Below are positions 43,780-52,447 of a stretch of DNA of 61,486 nucleotides, piece after piece (within the stretch, counting starts at the first letter, position 1; each line of letters starts with the position of its first letter). The position numbers and the translations under genes are program-made. Source of the DNA: Oligoflexia bacterium (GTDB taxonomy: Bacteria; Bdellovibrionota; UBA1018); contig CAITVN010000175.1 in NCBI GenBank assembly GCA_903895855.1, positions 1 to 61,486 on the forward strand, given 5' to 3'. The notes under the pieces are model-generated. The model did no database searches. It was not told the origin of the DNA and worked only from the letters and a program-made list of their open reading frames with translations.

Positions 43780-45822
43780 TTATCGAGAGCCCATCGGATC
43801 GTACTTGAACGGATAATTCACCTGCACGACGCCACCACCGCGAGGTTTCGGAAAATCAATGCGCTTGATCACATCAATCACGCATCCTTCAAGTAGCCCT
43901 TTTTGACTGGGATCAGGATAATTGATCGTCGTCGATTCAACCCCAGCTTGATTAACTCGACCACTAGATCCGATCACAAACGATAGCCCAATTCGACCGC
44001 TTAACTTCGGCGTGTCTGCGTTGATGCGTTTTTCATAGCAGAGTCGAAACTCATCTTTGTGCGCCATGAGTGCGGCTTCAACCGCGTCAGCGTCGATGGC
44101 TCCCATCACCACGGTTTCTTCGGCCCCACCGGTTCGCAATTCAACTCGAGCTTTACCACCGACGATGCCAGCACCAGAACCAGCCGCGCCTTGGCCTGTG
44201 CCCACTCGTCCTCCACCGATGCCTTTCTTGCCAAGGCCTCCGAGAGTAGTCTCTGCGTTACCACCTCCGCCGCTGCCTTCACCACTCAGACCGAGACCGC
44301 CATTGCCCTGGGTTGTAAATCCACCAAAACCTTTTAGCTTCTCGCCGCCTTTACCCAATTTCTCGGCTGAGTTTCCGAGTAGGTTTTCAATTCGACTCCC
44401 AACATCTTTGAACAGATCGACATTACCTGGACCGGGGGCCTGACTGTTTCCGGCGCCCGCTCCCGTACCGCCTTCAGGCGACGGTCGGTTGGCCTTGTCT
44501 TGATGAGTACCCGTGAGCTTGGCATTTTTCTGGCCACGAGTACCCTCTTTACCCTTAGCCCTTGCTCCTTCGCCTTCTTTCGCTTGTTTCTGCGAAGCTT
44601 TCGCCCCGGCCTTTTTGCCACTAGCCGCCTGTTTCTTCGTTACATTCGCTTTGTCTGGGGTCTGGGCCGTCATCTCTTTTGGAATTTCTTGCGGAGGCTT
44701 TGTTTGATTCGGATCAATTTTAATCACGGTCGTTGGCTTGGGTTCGGGTTTTTTCTCAAGCGACTTCACCTGCTCTGACAGCTTTTTCAGCCGTTCACTC
44801 GCCTTAGGTGTCAATTGATACTTCTCTGGTTGAAAAATCACGGTCGCAATGCGATCAGGAATTTGTTCTGTTTCTAGTGTTTGCGGAATTTTCATCTGAA
44901 ACATTGAAAAGATACTGATCGCTGACAATAGGAGTGACCCAGAAACAATTCTAAAAAACAAAGGATCCCGGGCACCACCGCGCGAAGATTTCAATTTTGG
45001 CGGGCTCTGAGTCGAAGAAATATAAAAATGAATTTCTCCTAACTCAAGCTTCGCGAAATCAGTGCGACCCAATTTGACCTGAGTACCCTTTGAAGTCAAT
45101 TCAGCAACCCTCTGAATTTTTCCGCTTCGAAAAATCACTCCCGTCATCTTCGGGTCTAGGTGCAAAATAAATTCTTCTGACTCGCACGAAACGATCACCG
45201 TGCGGCTAGCGTCTGAATGAGTTAAACTACCAGGAATAGCAAAATCAGCATCTCTGCCTGGGCCTATCGTGACTTGTCCTGCAGTACCAAAATGTTTGAT
45301 GTCGAGAATCGTGTTCGCCCAAGACATCACGACTTCAACCGCTTGCTTTGAAGACGGCGAATAGTCAAAAATCTCTCTCACATCTTCTGCATTCTCTAGC
45401 AAAAGCGCTGACAAATCTTCTTTGCTCTCAGTCAAATCAATGATTGAAAATCGAATACGAACTTCACCTAGACGAATCTCATCGTTCGGTTGAAGTGCGC
45501 CACTCACCACAGGTAGCCCATTGACATGCAAGCCACTCTCACTGGCTAAGTCATAGATCATGTACTTCGAATCTGGACTGATTTCGATTACCGCATGAAT
45601 CGGCGAAACGCCCGGGCCAGAAACCCGAACATCAGCCGACCCCAGTGAACCCAATACGACTCGTTCTTTTTGTACCCGCACCACTCGATCTCGACCTCGG
45701 CGATCAGACAAAATACGAAAAACTAGACTCTGTGTGGCAGGCCTAATTTCTTTTAGCCTGAGTAGCGCTTCACTTGTACTGAGTGCAGAACTCTTACCCG
45801 AACTCTTCGTTGAATCGTCCAT
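43780..45822 (-). CDS. FHA-TM-TonB-C-like protein (GltG/AgmX-PglI type)
   Basis: A 680-residue protein with a cytoplasmic FHA domain (about 36-127; VSPIHAVIE, GLHVNG), a second less clear FHA-like region (160-270), one membrane helix (about 288-309), a long Lys/Pro then Gly-rich periplasmic linker (340-560), and a TonB-C-like AgmX/PglI C-terminal domain (about 585-675; FRLCYEKRI, GRIGLSFVIGSSGRV, PKPRGGGVVQVNYPF). FHA domains bind phosphothreonine, so assembly may respond to a Ser/Thr kinase. It resembles GltG of the Myxococcus gliding machine, carrying force across the periplasm (inference). Confidence 0.85.
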   Translation of the reverse strand: MDDSTKSSGKSSALSTSEALLRLKEIRPATQSLVFRILSDRRGRDRVVRVQKERVVLGSLGSADVRVSGPGVSPIHAVIEISPDSKYMIYDLASESGLHVNGLPVVSGALQPNDEIRLGEVRIRFSIIDLTESKEDLSALLLENAEDVREIFDYSPSSKQAVEVVMSWANTILDIKHFGTAGQVTIGPGRDADFAIPGSLTHSDASRTVIVSCESEEFILHLDPKMTGVIFRSGKIQRVAELTSKGTQVKLGRTDFAKLELGEIHFYISSTQSPPKLKSSRGGARDPLFFRIVSGSLLLSAISIFSMFQMKIPQTLETEQIPDRIATVIFQPEKYQLTPKASERLKKLSEQVKSLEKKPEPKPTTVIKIDPNQTKPPQEIPKEMTAQTPDKANVTKKQAASGKKAGAKASQKQAKEGEGARAKGKEGTRGQKNAKLTGTHQDKANRPSPEGGTGAGAGNSQAPGPGNVDLFKDVGSRIENLLGNSAEKLGKGGEKLKGFGGFTTQGNGGLGLSGEGSGGGGNAETTLGGLGKKGIGGGRVGTGQGAAGSGAGIVGGKARVELRTGGAEETVVMGAIDADAVEAALMAHKDEFRLCYEKRINADTPKLSGRIGLSFVIGSSGRVNQAGVESTTINYPDPSQKGLLEGCVIDVIKRIDFPKPRGGGVVQVNYPFKYDPMGSR

Positions 45823-45881
45823 AGTCTCCCTTTATTCCCAATCCCGGCCTATCAAACTAAACTCTTAGCTCCTGAATACCC

Positions 45882-46235
45882 CTAGCGACTCATCACGACA
45901 TCGCGGAGCATTTCTCTGTGAAAATTCTTTCTGCGTTTTACCAACGAATCGAACTTCTCTTCTGCCCTACGTTGAAAATAGAATTCACTGGGATTTCTCA
46001 CTTCTCCCTCAATCTGCATTCCTTCGAAGTCGAGTTCAGTCTTTTCTGGATAAATGATTTTCTTCTTTGTGATGGGCTCCTCTGCCCATCCATTTCTTGC
46101 CAAAGTCAACCCAACCCCAACAAACAGAATGGCGATCAGAGTCCAGGTAACTGAAAATGACAAAAGTTTAAAATATCCTGGCAGCGCTTGATTAGTACCG
46201 TTCATTTTGGGCATTTCGGTTTTCTCCGTCTTCAT
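45882..46235 (-). CDS. Small single-pass membrane protein of the Glt-like locus
   Basis: A 117-residue protein with one membrane helix (about 27-47, LLSFSVTWTLIAILFVGVGLTLA) and a charged periplasmic tail (ITKKKIIYPEKTELDFEGMQIEGEVRNPSEFYFQRR) that looks like conserved small proteins encoded in myxobacterial and Bdellovibrio gliding loci (resemblance from memory). ATG 46235 is preferred over TTG 46301, which would overlap the TPR gene by 50 bp. Confidence 0.6.
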   Translation of the reverse strand: MKTEKTEMPKMNGTNQALPGYFKLLSFSVTWTLIAILFVGVGLTLARNGWAEEPITKKKIIYPEKTELDFEGMQIEGEVRNPSEFYFQRRAEEKFDSLVKRRKNFHREMLRDVVMSR

Positions 46236-46251
46236 ATCACTTTTTTTTCCG

Positions 46252-49200
46252 CTAAGGTTTTCCGCAGGTTTTCTTTGCACTTTCAAAAGCTTCGCGCTCA
46301 AAGCCCATCAGTTCTACACCATTCATTGAATTTAGAATACTGAGACAATCTGAGTTCTTAGGCTGAGTCACTGCCTTGTGAAAAACCTTTGTCCAGCGCT
46401 CTTTGCCAGCGCCCTGGGTTTCAGCTTTCTCAAACTGTTTCTCGGCTTCAAGATCATTTTCGAGGCCAACCATTGCCACTCCAAGACCGTCATAAGCGTC
46501 TGGCGGAGTGTGCTTTTCTAAGACCTGTTCCCAAAGGGTTTTCGCCTTCGAGAATACCCGGTAGTAGTTCGCGACAGTCGCTCGATTCATCTTCGCGGCC
46601 AGAAAAAACCCATCGGTGGTCAAAACAGTCTTAAACGCATCCATGGCTTCTGCGATTCGAACCCAATCTTCTTCGCCCGAGCCCGAGATAGCTACAACCG
46701 CCCTATTGTTGAGTGCTGCTGAATGTTTAGAATCTAGTTCGAGAGCTCGTTCGTAAGCAATTCGAGCAAGTAAAGGACGACCCTCGCCCCACAAGAGATT
46801 TCCGTAATCAACCCAAGCCTTCACTTCTTTTGGATTGAGCACCAGTCGCTCTCGAACTTTTTCAAGAGAAGTGGCACGACCTTCAGGCCCGCCATCTGCA
46901 GGAACACCAGACAGCCTCAATCGGCCTCGTGGCCCTTGCGCTAAACCCTTGCGACCATTTAAGGCACCCAGTCGATCAGACGCATGAATGATGTGTGGGC
47001 TATACCACTCATTCTTTCTACCCTCATCTAAGGCTTGTGAAAAAGTTGCGGCCGCCTTCTTTCTAATTCCGGTGGCGAAATTTTCAAGCTGCTTGCGGTA
47101 ATCAGCCTGAGATTTATCAGAAAAATCACTCGGGATCGTTGTCAGTTCGATATCGTCAGCCAATTTTTCTACCCAAGTCGCCAACCTATCGAGTGCGGCA
47201 ACGGCCCAGGGACCTCCCGCATCCAGGGCTTTATGATACACCCGGCTGAGGGTTTCGATGCTCTCAATTCTCTCATTAACTGCCGCTTTCAACTGTTTTT
47301 CTGGAAACTCTAACGCATTTTTAAAGTGAATCTCATTTTCATTGAACTCAGCTAGCTTAAACCTGGCATAGGCAACAAAAGGTGAAAGAGCCGTCTGAAC
47401 AGGTGCCTTCTCTGCTCTGTCTGCCTTAGACCCTTTTCCTTTCTTTTTCTCGCCGACCGCTGAAACCTTAATGAAAACAGTTTTTGCTCGGTCAAGATCT
47501 TTCAACCTCAGATACATGTCACCGAGTCTCGTACCACACTCGGTAGACTCGTCGGTGGTGCCATTTTCCCAACACATTCTGTATACTTTCTCGGCCTCTG
47601 ACTCAAAATGTTCATTTTCGTAAGAGGCCGCTAGCCAGAGATAGACGCTACCGATTTTTTCAGACTTAGAAAACGCCTTTAGGTAAGAAATCAAAAGCAC
47701 TCTCGAACGAGCGAACTGAAGTAAGCCCTCGTATAACCGGGCCGCGGTCAAAACTGCGGTTCCATCTCCAGCTTTTTCACCGATTACTGAAAATTGATTG
47801 GCCGATTCTTCCATCTTGCCCGCAATAAAAAGTGCAGTTGCCAGGTTTCGGGTCGAGTCGAGGGCTTTCTTACTTGAGGGATACTTTTGAATCCATTTCG
47901 TCGACAAATTTGCTGCACCTGTAAAATCAACGCCCTTCAAGTAAGAAAACATCGCACTTGAATAGGCCGTTTCAACTCGATCTTTAGACTTTTCAACATC
48001 GCCGTAGCTCTCATACCCCCGAGCTGCCGCTGAAAAATCCTTACTCTGCTCTTTTGCTGCAATCTCACCAACCCTCAAACGGTGATCGTAAAGCTCAATC
48101 AAATCTTTGAGTTTAGGTTGAAGATTCGAAGCCTGGTCATTTTCAAGAAGTTCGGAGTTTTCACCAATGATAGCAATCGCTTTCGAAAGCTTTTGGCCTG
48201 GCTTTGAGTCTTCAACTTTTGTAGAATCTTTCGGCAATTGATCTGCTAACGTTTGAATCCAGAGCCGTGCCCCAATCAATGTCTGGCGGCTTTTCGGCCA
48301 CTTCTTAACCATTTTCTGACATCGATTGATCGCATCTTCACGGGTTTTTGGGTAACCAGCCAAAACTTGAGTAGCCCGTAGCGCTGCCTCATGGCTTTCA
48401 GTCAAATTACCTAAAATTTCCTCGACTGCATCAGCGGCCGCTACGAATTCAACTTCGACCGCTGACGGTTCTTCGGCTTGCTTGCCATTCGCGCCTTTTT
48501 CTGACTCTTTCTTCTTAATGGTTTCAGCTAAGCTAGCCACCCAAAGTAGAGCAGCCTCCTTGGCATAGCGGTCGTCGCCAGAATTGAAGACGTCCTTATA
48601 AAGGGCTGACGCCGCAGCAACCTTTCCGAGCTCTTTTTCAACCTCAGCCAAGTACATCTTAATTTCAGTAGCTTCTTTTTTCTCACCCCGAGGCAAAAGA
48701 AAAATATTCAAATAGGCTTGGTAATAGGTTTCGGCAATTTGAAGCGCAGCTAGTGACCCTTTTTTTCTAAACTGCTCGTGATTCTCAGTAGCCGTACGCC
48801 GCAACATTGCCTTTAAGTTCATGACGGCGGTCTTAGTCTCTTTTTCGCCTTCTAAAGGAATTTTTGCCGTCTTGATTCTTTCAATTGCCTCTTGAACTTT
48901 ACCGCGGCGCAAGTCGAGGTCAAAAATCTTAACTCTCACCCGAAAAGCGACTTCATCGTCAGGATGAGTCTTGAGTAAAGTTTCATAAACAACCGTAGCC
49001 TTTTGTGGCTCGACATTTCGCTCGTACTGACGACCTAATTTTTCTAATAATTTAGGATAGTAGGCTTTATCACCGGCAACAGACTGAAAATACTGAATCG
49101 CTTCTTCAACTCGGCCAGTTTCGGTCAAAAATACCGAAATATCTTTTAGGGCCTCTTCTCGAACCGATAAGAATTTCTCGCCATTCTCACCTGAAGACTT

Positions 49201-49968
49201 CACCGCTTTTTTCATCGAGGCGATCGCACCATCAAATTCTCGCATTCGATATTGGGTCCATGCTAGCTTATGATATAGCCGTGGTTGAGCATCTTTGTCA
49301 GCGCGAGCCACAGCTTTTAAATAGTATTCTTTCGCCTTCTTGAATTTTAGGTCTCGATAATAAGTATCTGCAATTTCTTGATCAGCTTGAACAGCAAACG
49401 GGGAGTTCGGAAACCTAGCCGACAGCAATTCAAAATATTTCTGACTTTGATTGTCATCACCCAACTCAGAGTAATTATACCCCAGAAAAAAATACACTCG
49501 ATCGAGCTTGTCAAAGCTCAGACCTGACTTAAGAATCTGTTCACACGCCTGAACCCCTCTTTTTAAATACGGAATCGAGCGACTGCGATCGAGCTTGTTA
49601 CCAGTGATGCCCGACTCAATTCTTTTATCGTGCACGCGCCCCTCTAGCAGAAATGTCGAGCGATAGGCCTCAAGATAGATTTCGGCCAATCTAAAGTAAA
49701 GCTCGGCCTGGCGATTTTTTTCTTGGCGTCGAGAAAGCAGAATGGTGAGCTGATCAATCTCAGACTCTCGTAGATTTCTAATTTTTCTTTCGTCAGCGCT
49801 TTCAAAAGAATAGAGCTCAACATCTGAACCCGCCGCATAACTGTCTGAGAGAACCGAAAAATTTCGAATTCTCTGACCGAGGTAATAAGTGAGCTCTTCG
49901 CGAGTGAATACCACCCCCGTCGCGGTGATGAGGCCAAACACTAGAACCATGGCGCCGGTTTTTTTCAT
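46252..49968 (-). CDS. Large TPR-repeat protein (GltD/AgmU-like)
   Basis: A 1238-residue protein with an N-terminal hydrophobic segment (MKKTGAMVLVFGLITATGVVF) and many tetratricopeptide-like helix pairs throughout, for example AELYFRLAEIYLEAYRS, VYFFLGYNYSELGD, AKEYYLKAV and ALELDSKHSAALNNRAVVA. It is probably periplasmic and serves as a scaffold between inner and outer membrane parts. Its size and place fit the TPR protein GltD of the Myxococcus system. It overlaps the upstream TPR gene by four bases. Confidence 0.8.
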   Translation of the reverse strand: MKKTGAMVLVFGLITATGVVFTREELTYYLGQRIRNFSVLSDSYAAGSDVELYSFESADERKIRNLRESEIDQLTILLSRRQEKNRQAELYFRLAEIYLEAYRSTFLLEGRVHDKRIESGITGNKLDRSRSIPYLKRGVQACEQILKSGLSFDKLDRVYFFLGYNYSELGDDNQSQKYFELLSARFPNSPFAVQADQEIADTYYRDLKFKKAKEYYLKAVARADKDAQPRLYHKLAWTQYRMREFDGAIASMKKAVKSSGENGEKFLSVREEALKDISVFLTETGRVEEAIQYFQSVAGDKAYYPKLLEKLGRQYERNVEPQKATVVYETLLKTHPDDEVAFRVRVKIFDLDLRRGKVQEAIERIKTAKIPLEGEKETKTAVMNLKAMLRRTATENHEQFRKKGSLAALQIAETYYQAYLNIFLLPRGEKKEATEIKMYLAEVEKELGKVAAASALYKDVFNSGDDRYAKEAALLWVASLAETIKKKESEKGANGKQAEEPSAVEVEFVAAADAVEEILGNLTESHEAALRATQVLAGYPKTREDAINRCQKMVKKWPKSRQTLIGARLWIQTLADQLPKDSTKVEDSKPGQKLSKAIAIIGENSELLENDQASNLQPKLKDLIELYDHRLRVGEIAAKEQSKDFSAAARGYESYGDVEKSKDRVETAYSSAMFSYLKGVDFTGAANLSTKWIQKYPSSKKALDSTRNLATALFIAGKMEESANQFSVIGEKAGDGTAVLTAARLYEGLLQFARSRVLLISYLKAFSKSEKIGSVYLWLAASYENEHFESEAEKVYRMCWENGTTDESTECGTRLGDMYLRLKDLDRAKTVFIKVSAVGEKKKGKGSKADRAEKAPVQTALSPFVAYARFKLAEFNENEIHFKNALEFPEKQLKAAVNERIESIETLSRVYHKALDAGGPWAVAALDRLATWVEKLADDIELTTIPSDFSDKSQADYRKQLENFATGIRKKAAATFSQALDEGRKNEWYSPHIIHASDRLGALNGRKGLAQGPRGRLRLSGVPADGGPEGRATSLEKVRERLVLNPKEVKAWVDYGNLLWGEGRPLLARIAYERALELDSKHSAALNNRAVVAISGSGEEDWVRIAEAMDAFKTVLTTDGFFLAAKMNRATVANYYRVFSKAKTLWEQVLEKHTPPDAYDGLGVAMVGLENDLEAEKQFEKAETQGAGKERWTKVFHKAVTQPKNSDCLSILNSMNGVELMGFEREAFESAKKTCGKP

Positions 49969-51572
49969 CCTCTGGGTCCTTTACACTGAGATTCTAGGCT
50001 AAAAATGTAATCACCAAGCTCATCAATCCAAAACTCTCCGTTAAAAGACCAGAGGTACTGGTCAGACCTGCGCTCGCGTGAATCACTGCCTACGGTACGC
50101 TCACCTACATTTGGGTTTATCTTTTTCGAAATGAGACTCTGTTTTTCGCGGTTTAGCATTTCTAGTTTGATAAATGCAATTTTCTCAAAGTCAGAGATAA
50201 GAACTGAATGATAGTCAAGCAGGCTATTTTTTACAAAAGCGCCCCCAAGTTTGCGAATGCTACCTAAGCGCCAACCTATCACCTCATTTAAGAACCCTGG
50301 AAACCCCTTCTTCATACTATGATCGACTCCAGGCTGCAGTCGATCAAACTGAGCCACTGCGATTTTTTCGCTTGCAACGGCCTCTTCTTGTTTGACTAGC
50401 CCGTGAAAATAAGGACTTCTCACAAAACGATTGAGCAAGCGATTCACCTGCTGTGCAGTGTGCAGTGGCGACTCATAAGCTTTCTTGCCGAATTCATAAA
50501 ACGTGACCAAACTGTCTTGATTCTTTTCGACGAATTGCTTCAGCTCGGTCGCTAAGCTGGTATAGCGCGACTCAAACTGTTCAATTGACTGGCCCGCGTA
50601 ATCATAAAGACACATGGCCAGATAAGACTGTGCTCTTAAGACGTCAACTTCACTATTATAGACAAATTTCAGCGACGGGCTCTCATAGGTCACCAGCTTA
50701 CCCAGGGCCCGATTAAAGTCAGCCTTCGCAAAAGCATTCCAGGCTTGTTCAAATAATATATCAGTCCAAACAAAGCTCTCTTTTGAAATATGATCGTAGG
50801 CTCTGTCTGCTTGATCAAATTCTCCCGCTTGATACAGGGTTCGAGCTAGCCCGGCTTGACAGCGAAACTGCAGGTCTTCTACCTCTAAACTAAAGTTTCG
50901 CTTAATGCTTTCATTTTCAGATTCTTCGATACTTTCAGGAAGTGAAACGGCCAATTCAGCACACTCTTTAAAATCGGTCTTAGCTTGTTCGTTTTTTTCT
51001 AATATTGCATAGGCCGTTGCACGCAATTGAAGAGCAAAGGGCCAAAGCGAACTTTTCTTTGAAATCAAAGATAGGTGAGCAATTGCTTCTTGCTCCCTTC
51101 CTTCGAGAAGCGCAGCCTTCGCCAAACTGTACTCAAAAGCCGCCCGATTGGTGAGGTCATACTGACTGACCTGAGTAAATTTCATCAGATACCCGCGCAG
51201 CAAATCAGGGCCCACTTGCATCATCAAGAGCTCGGCGTCGAGTAGGACTTTGCGAATAGAGGCATCATCTTTGGTCTGAAGCGTGCGAATGAAAAAATAG
51301 CTTGCCGAGTGAAAAAGTCGAGCTCTAACTAAAGATCGAGAAATTCGCGAATAGGCGGCCGGTTCTGACGAGGAATTCTCAAGTTGTGCCGCAAACGCAT
51401 AGCGTGCCGCCCGAAAGTATTGACCCGACTGAAAGAATTCGTCTGATAGCCCAAGGTTACTCGTACTATTTTTGTGATCGGCAGCCAAGGTCAATTGAGT
51501 CAGTGCGGGGTTGACTCCCCACAACAAACCTAAGGTACAAACAAGAGCAAACCCTTTTCTAACTTTTTTCAT
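49965..51572 (-). CDS. Exported TPR protein (GltE/AglT-like)
   Basis: A 535-residue protein with a signal peptide (MKKVRKGFALVCTLGLLWG...LAAD) and TPR-like helices (YFRAARYAFAAQL, YSRISRSLVRARL, FDQADRAYDHISKES, FEQAWNAFAKADF). ATG 51572 overlaps the stop of the beta-barrel gene (ATGA), so I shortened the open frame. Position and composition fit the AglT/GltE protein of the gliding outer-membrane complex; this is inferred. Confidence 0.78.
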   Translation of the reverse strand: MKKVRKGFALVCTLGLLWGVNPALTQLTLAADHKNSTSNLGLSDEFFQSGQYFRAARYAFAAQLENSSSEPAAYSRISRSLVRARLFHSASYFFIRTLQTKDDASIRKVLLDAELLMMQVGPDLLRGYLMKFTQVSQYDLTNRAAFEYSLAKAALLEGREQEAIAHLSLISKKSSLWPFALQLRATAYAILEKNEQAKTDFKECAELAVSLPESIEESENESIKRNFSLEVEDLQFRCQAGLARTLYQAGEFDQADRAYDHISKESFVWTDILFEQAWNAFAKADFNRALGKLVTYESPSLKFVYNSEVDVLRAQSYLAMCLYDYAGQSIEQFESRYTSLATELKQFVEKNQDSLVTFYEFGKKAYESPLHTAQQVNRLLNRFVRSPYFHGLVKQEEAVASEKIAVAQFDRLQPGVDHSMKKGFPGFLNEVIGWRLGSIRKLGGAFVKNSLLDYHSVLISDFEKIAFIKLEMLNREKQSLISKKINPNVGERTVGSDSRERRSDQYLWSFNGEFWIDELGDYIFSLESQCKGPRG

Positions 51573-52369
51573 AGGCGAAACCCAAAGCCCGCACCGCCTG
51601 TGAAGTTCGTCCACCAGACTTGGGCACCGCTAGTTCCAAAAACCATTGCCTGATAAAAGGCCGAAGTAAAATCTAACCGAAAACAAATGTCATGCGAAAG
51701 ATGAAATTGCTGACCCGTCGCTGCAAAAATCGCGAACCGATCAACAAAGACATACTGAGCTGAATCGCTCGAAGTTGCCCGCGTATCTAAGGCAGTGTGC
51801 ACTAATCCAGCACCAGCACTGAAGTTCCAATCAAAATAGAGAATGTTGTTAAAGACATTAATTTTTGCATACCAAGGCGAGTACTGTATCATCGCCCCGT
51901 ATTGTGCCCGAATTTCTCTCACAACCGGAAGCACATTTGCTGCTTGTCTCAGGGCCTGAAATGTCGAGTTTTCTCGATTAAACACCATGGTATAAAACGC
52001 TTCGAAACCCCAATCTTCTGAAAAATTGAATGAAAGTCTGGGATCAAATGAAAATGCCGTTCGAAAAGCACTCGAGGTAGCAACACCACCGGAGGCCGAA
52101 ATAAAAAGTCTTTCAGATTTTAAATATTTACGATTTTGTAGAACCGTAATTTTTTTCTCTGGGTCTAGCCAACGAAAACTATATTCTTCGCCTGTCTTAT
52201 CGGTTCCCGACGATGCACTCACAGAATTATTCGGCGAGGTACTTGCGTGAGCCTCTGACCAAGAAGTGCCAATCAGAATTAGCCACAGTACCGTGAGTAG
52301 AACAAAGAGAAATCCGACTGTGAAGGTTTTGGAACGAAAGTTTGCCGACCAATTTCTTTGCCTTATCAT
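51569..52369 (-). CDS. Outer-membrane beta-barrel protein of the Glt-like locus
   Basis: A 266-residue protein with a membrane-spanning signal (TFTVGFLFVLLTVLWLILIGTSWSEAHA) and alternating aromatic strands (WGFEAFYTMVF, YGAMIQYSPWYAKINVFNNILYFDW, FSAGAGLVH, CFRLDFTSAFYQAMVFG, WTNFTGGAGFGFRL) ending in a beta-strand, as outer-membrane barrels do. Barrel proteins of this kind accompany gliding genes (GltA/B/H) in Myxococcus and Bdellovibrio. ATG 52369 is chosen over TTG 52393. It is the first gene of the locus, 78 bp after addA. Confidence 0.75.
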   Translation of the reverse strand: MIRQRNWSANFRSKTFTVGFLFVLLTVLWLILIGTSWSEAHASTSPNNSVSASSGTDKTGEEYSFRWLDPEKKITVLQNRKYLKSERLFISASGGVATSSAFRTAFSFDPRLSFNFSEDWGFEAFYTMVFNRENSTFQALRQAANVLPVVREIRAQYGAMIQYSPWYAKINVFNNILYFDWNFSAGAGLVHTALDTRATSSDSAQYVFVDRFAIFAATGQQFHLSHDICFRLDFTSAFYQAMVFGTSGAQVWWTNFTGGAGFGFRL

Positions 52370-52447
52370 GATGTTATTTATTGTAACCGGCAAGCAAACT
52401 GGGTTTCAATTGTCATTATTTTGGCGGCAAGATAAACGCTGCTGATC

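Noticed and set aside
44057..44443. Pro-rich plus-strand frame opposite the FHA protein
   Set aside because: It is the complement of the Gly-rich linker coding region and is explained by its composition.
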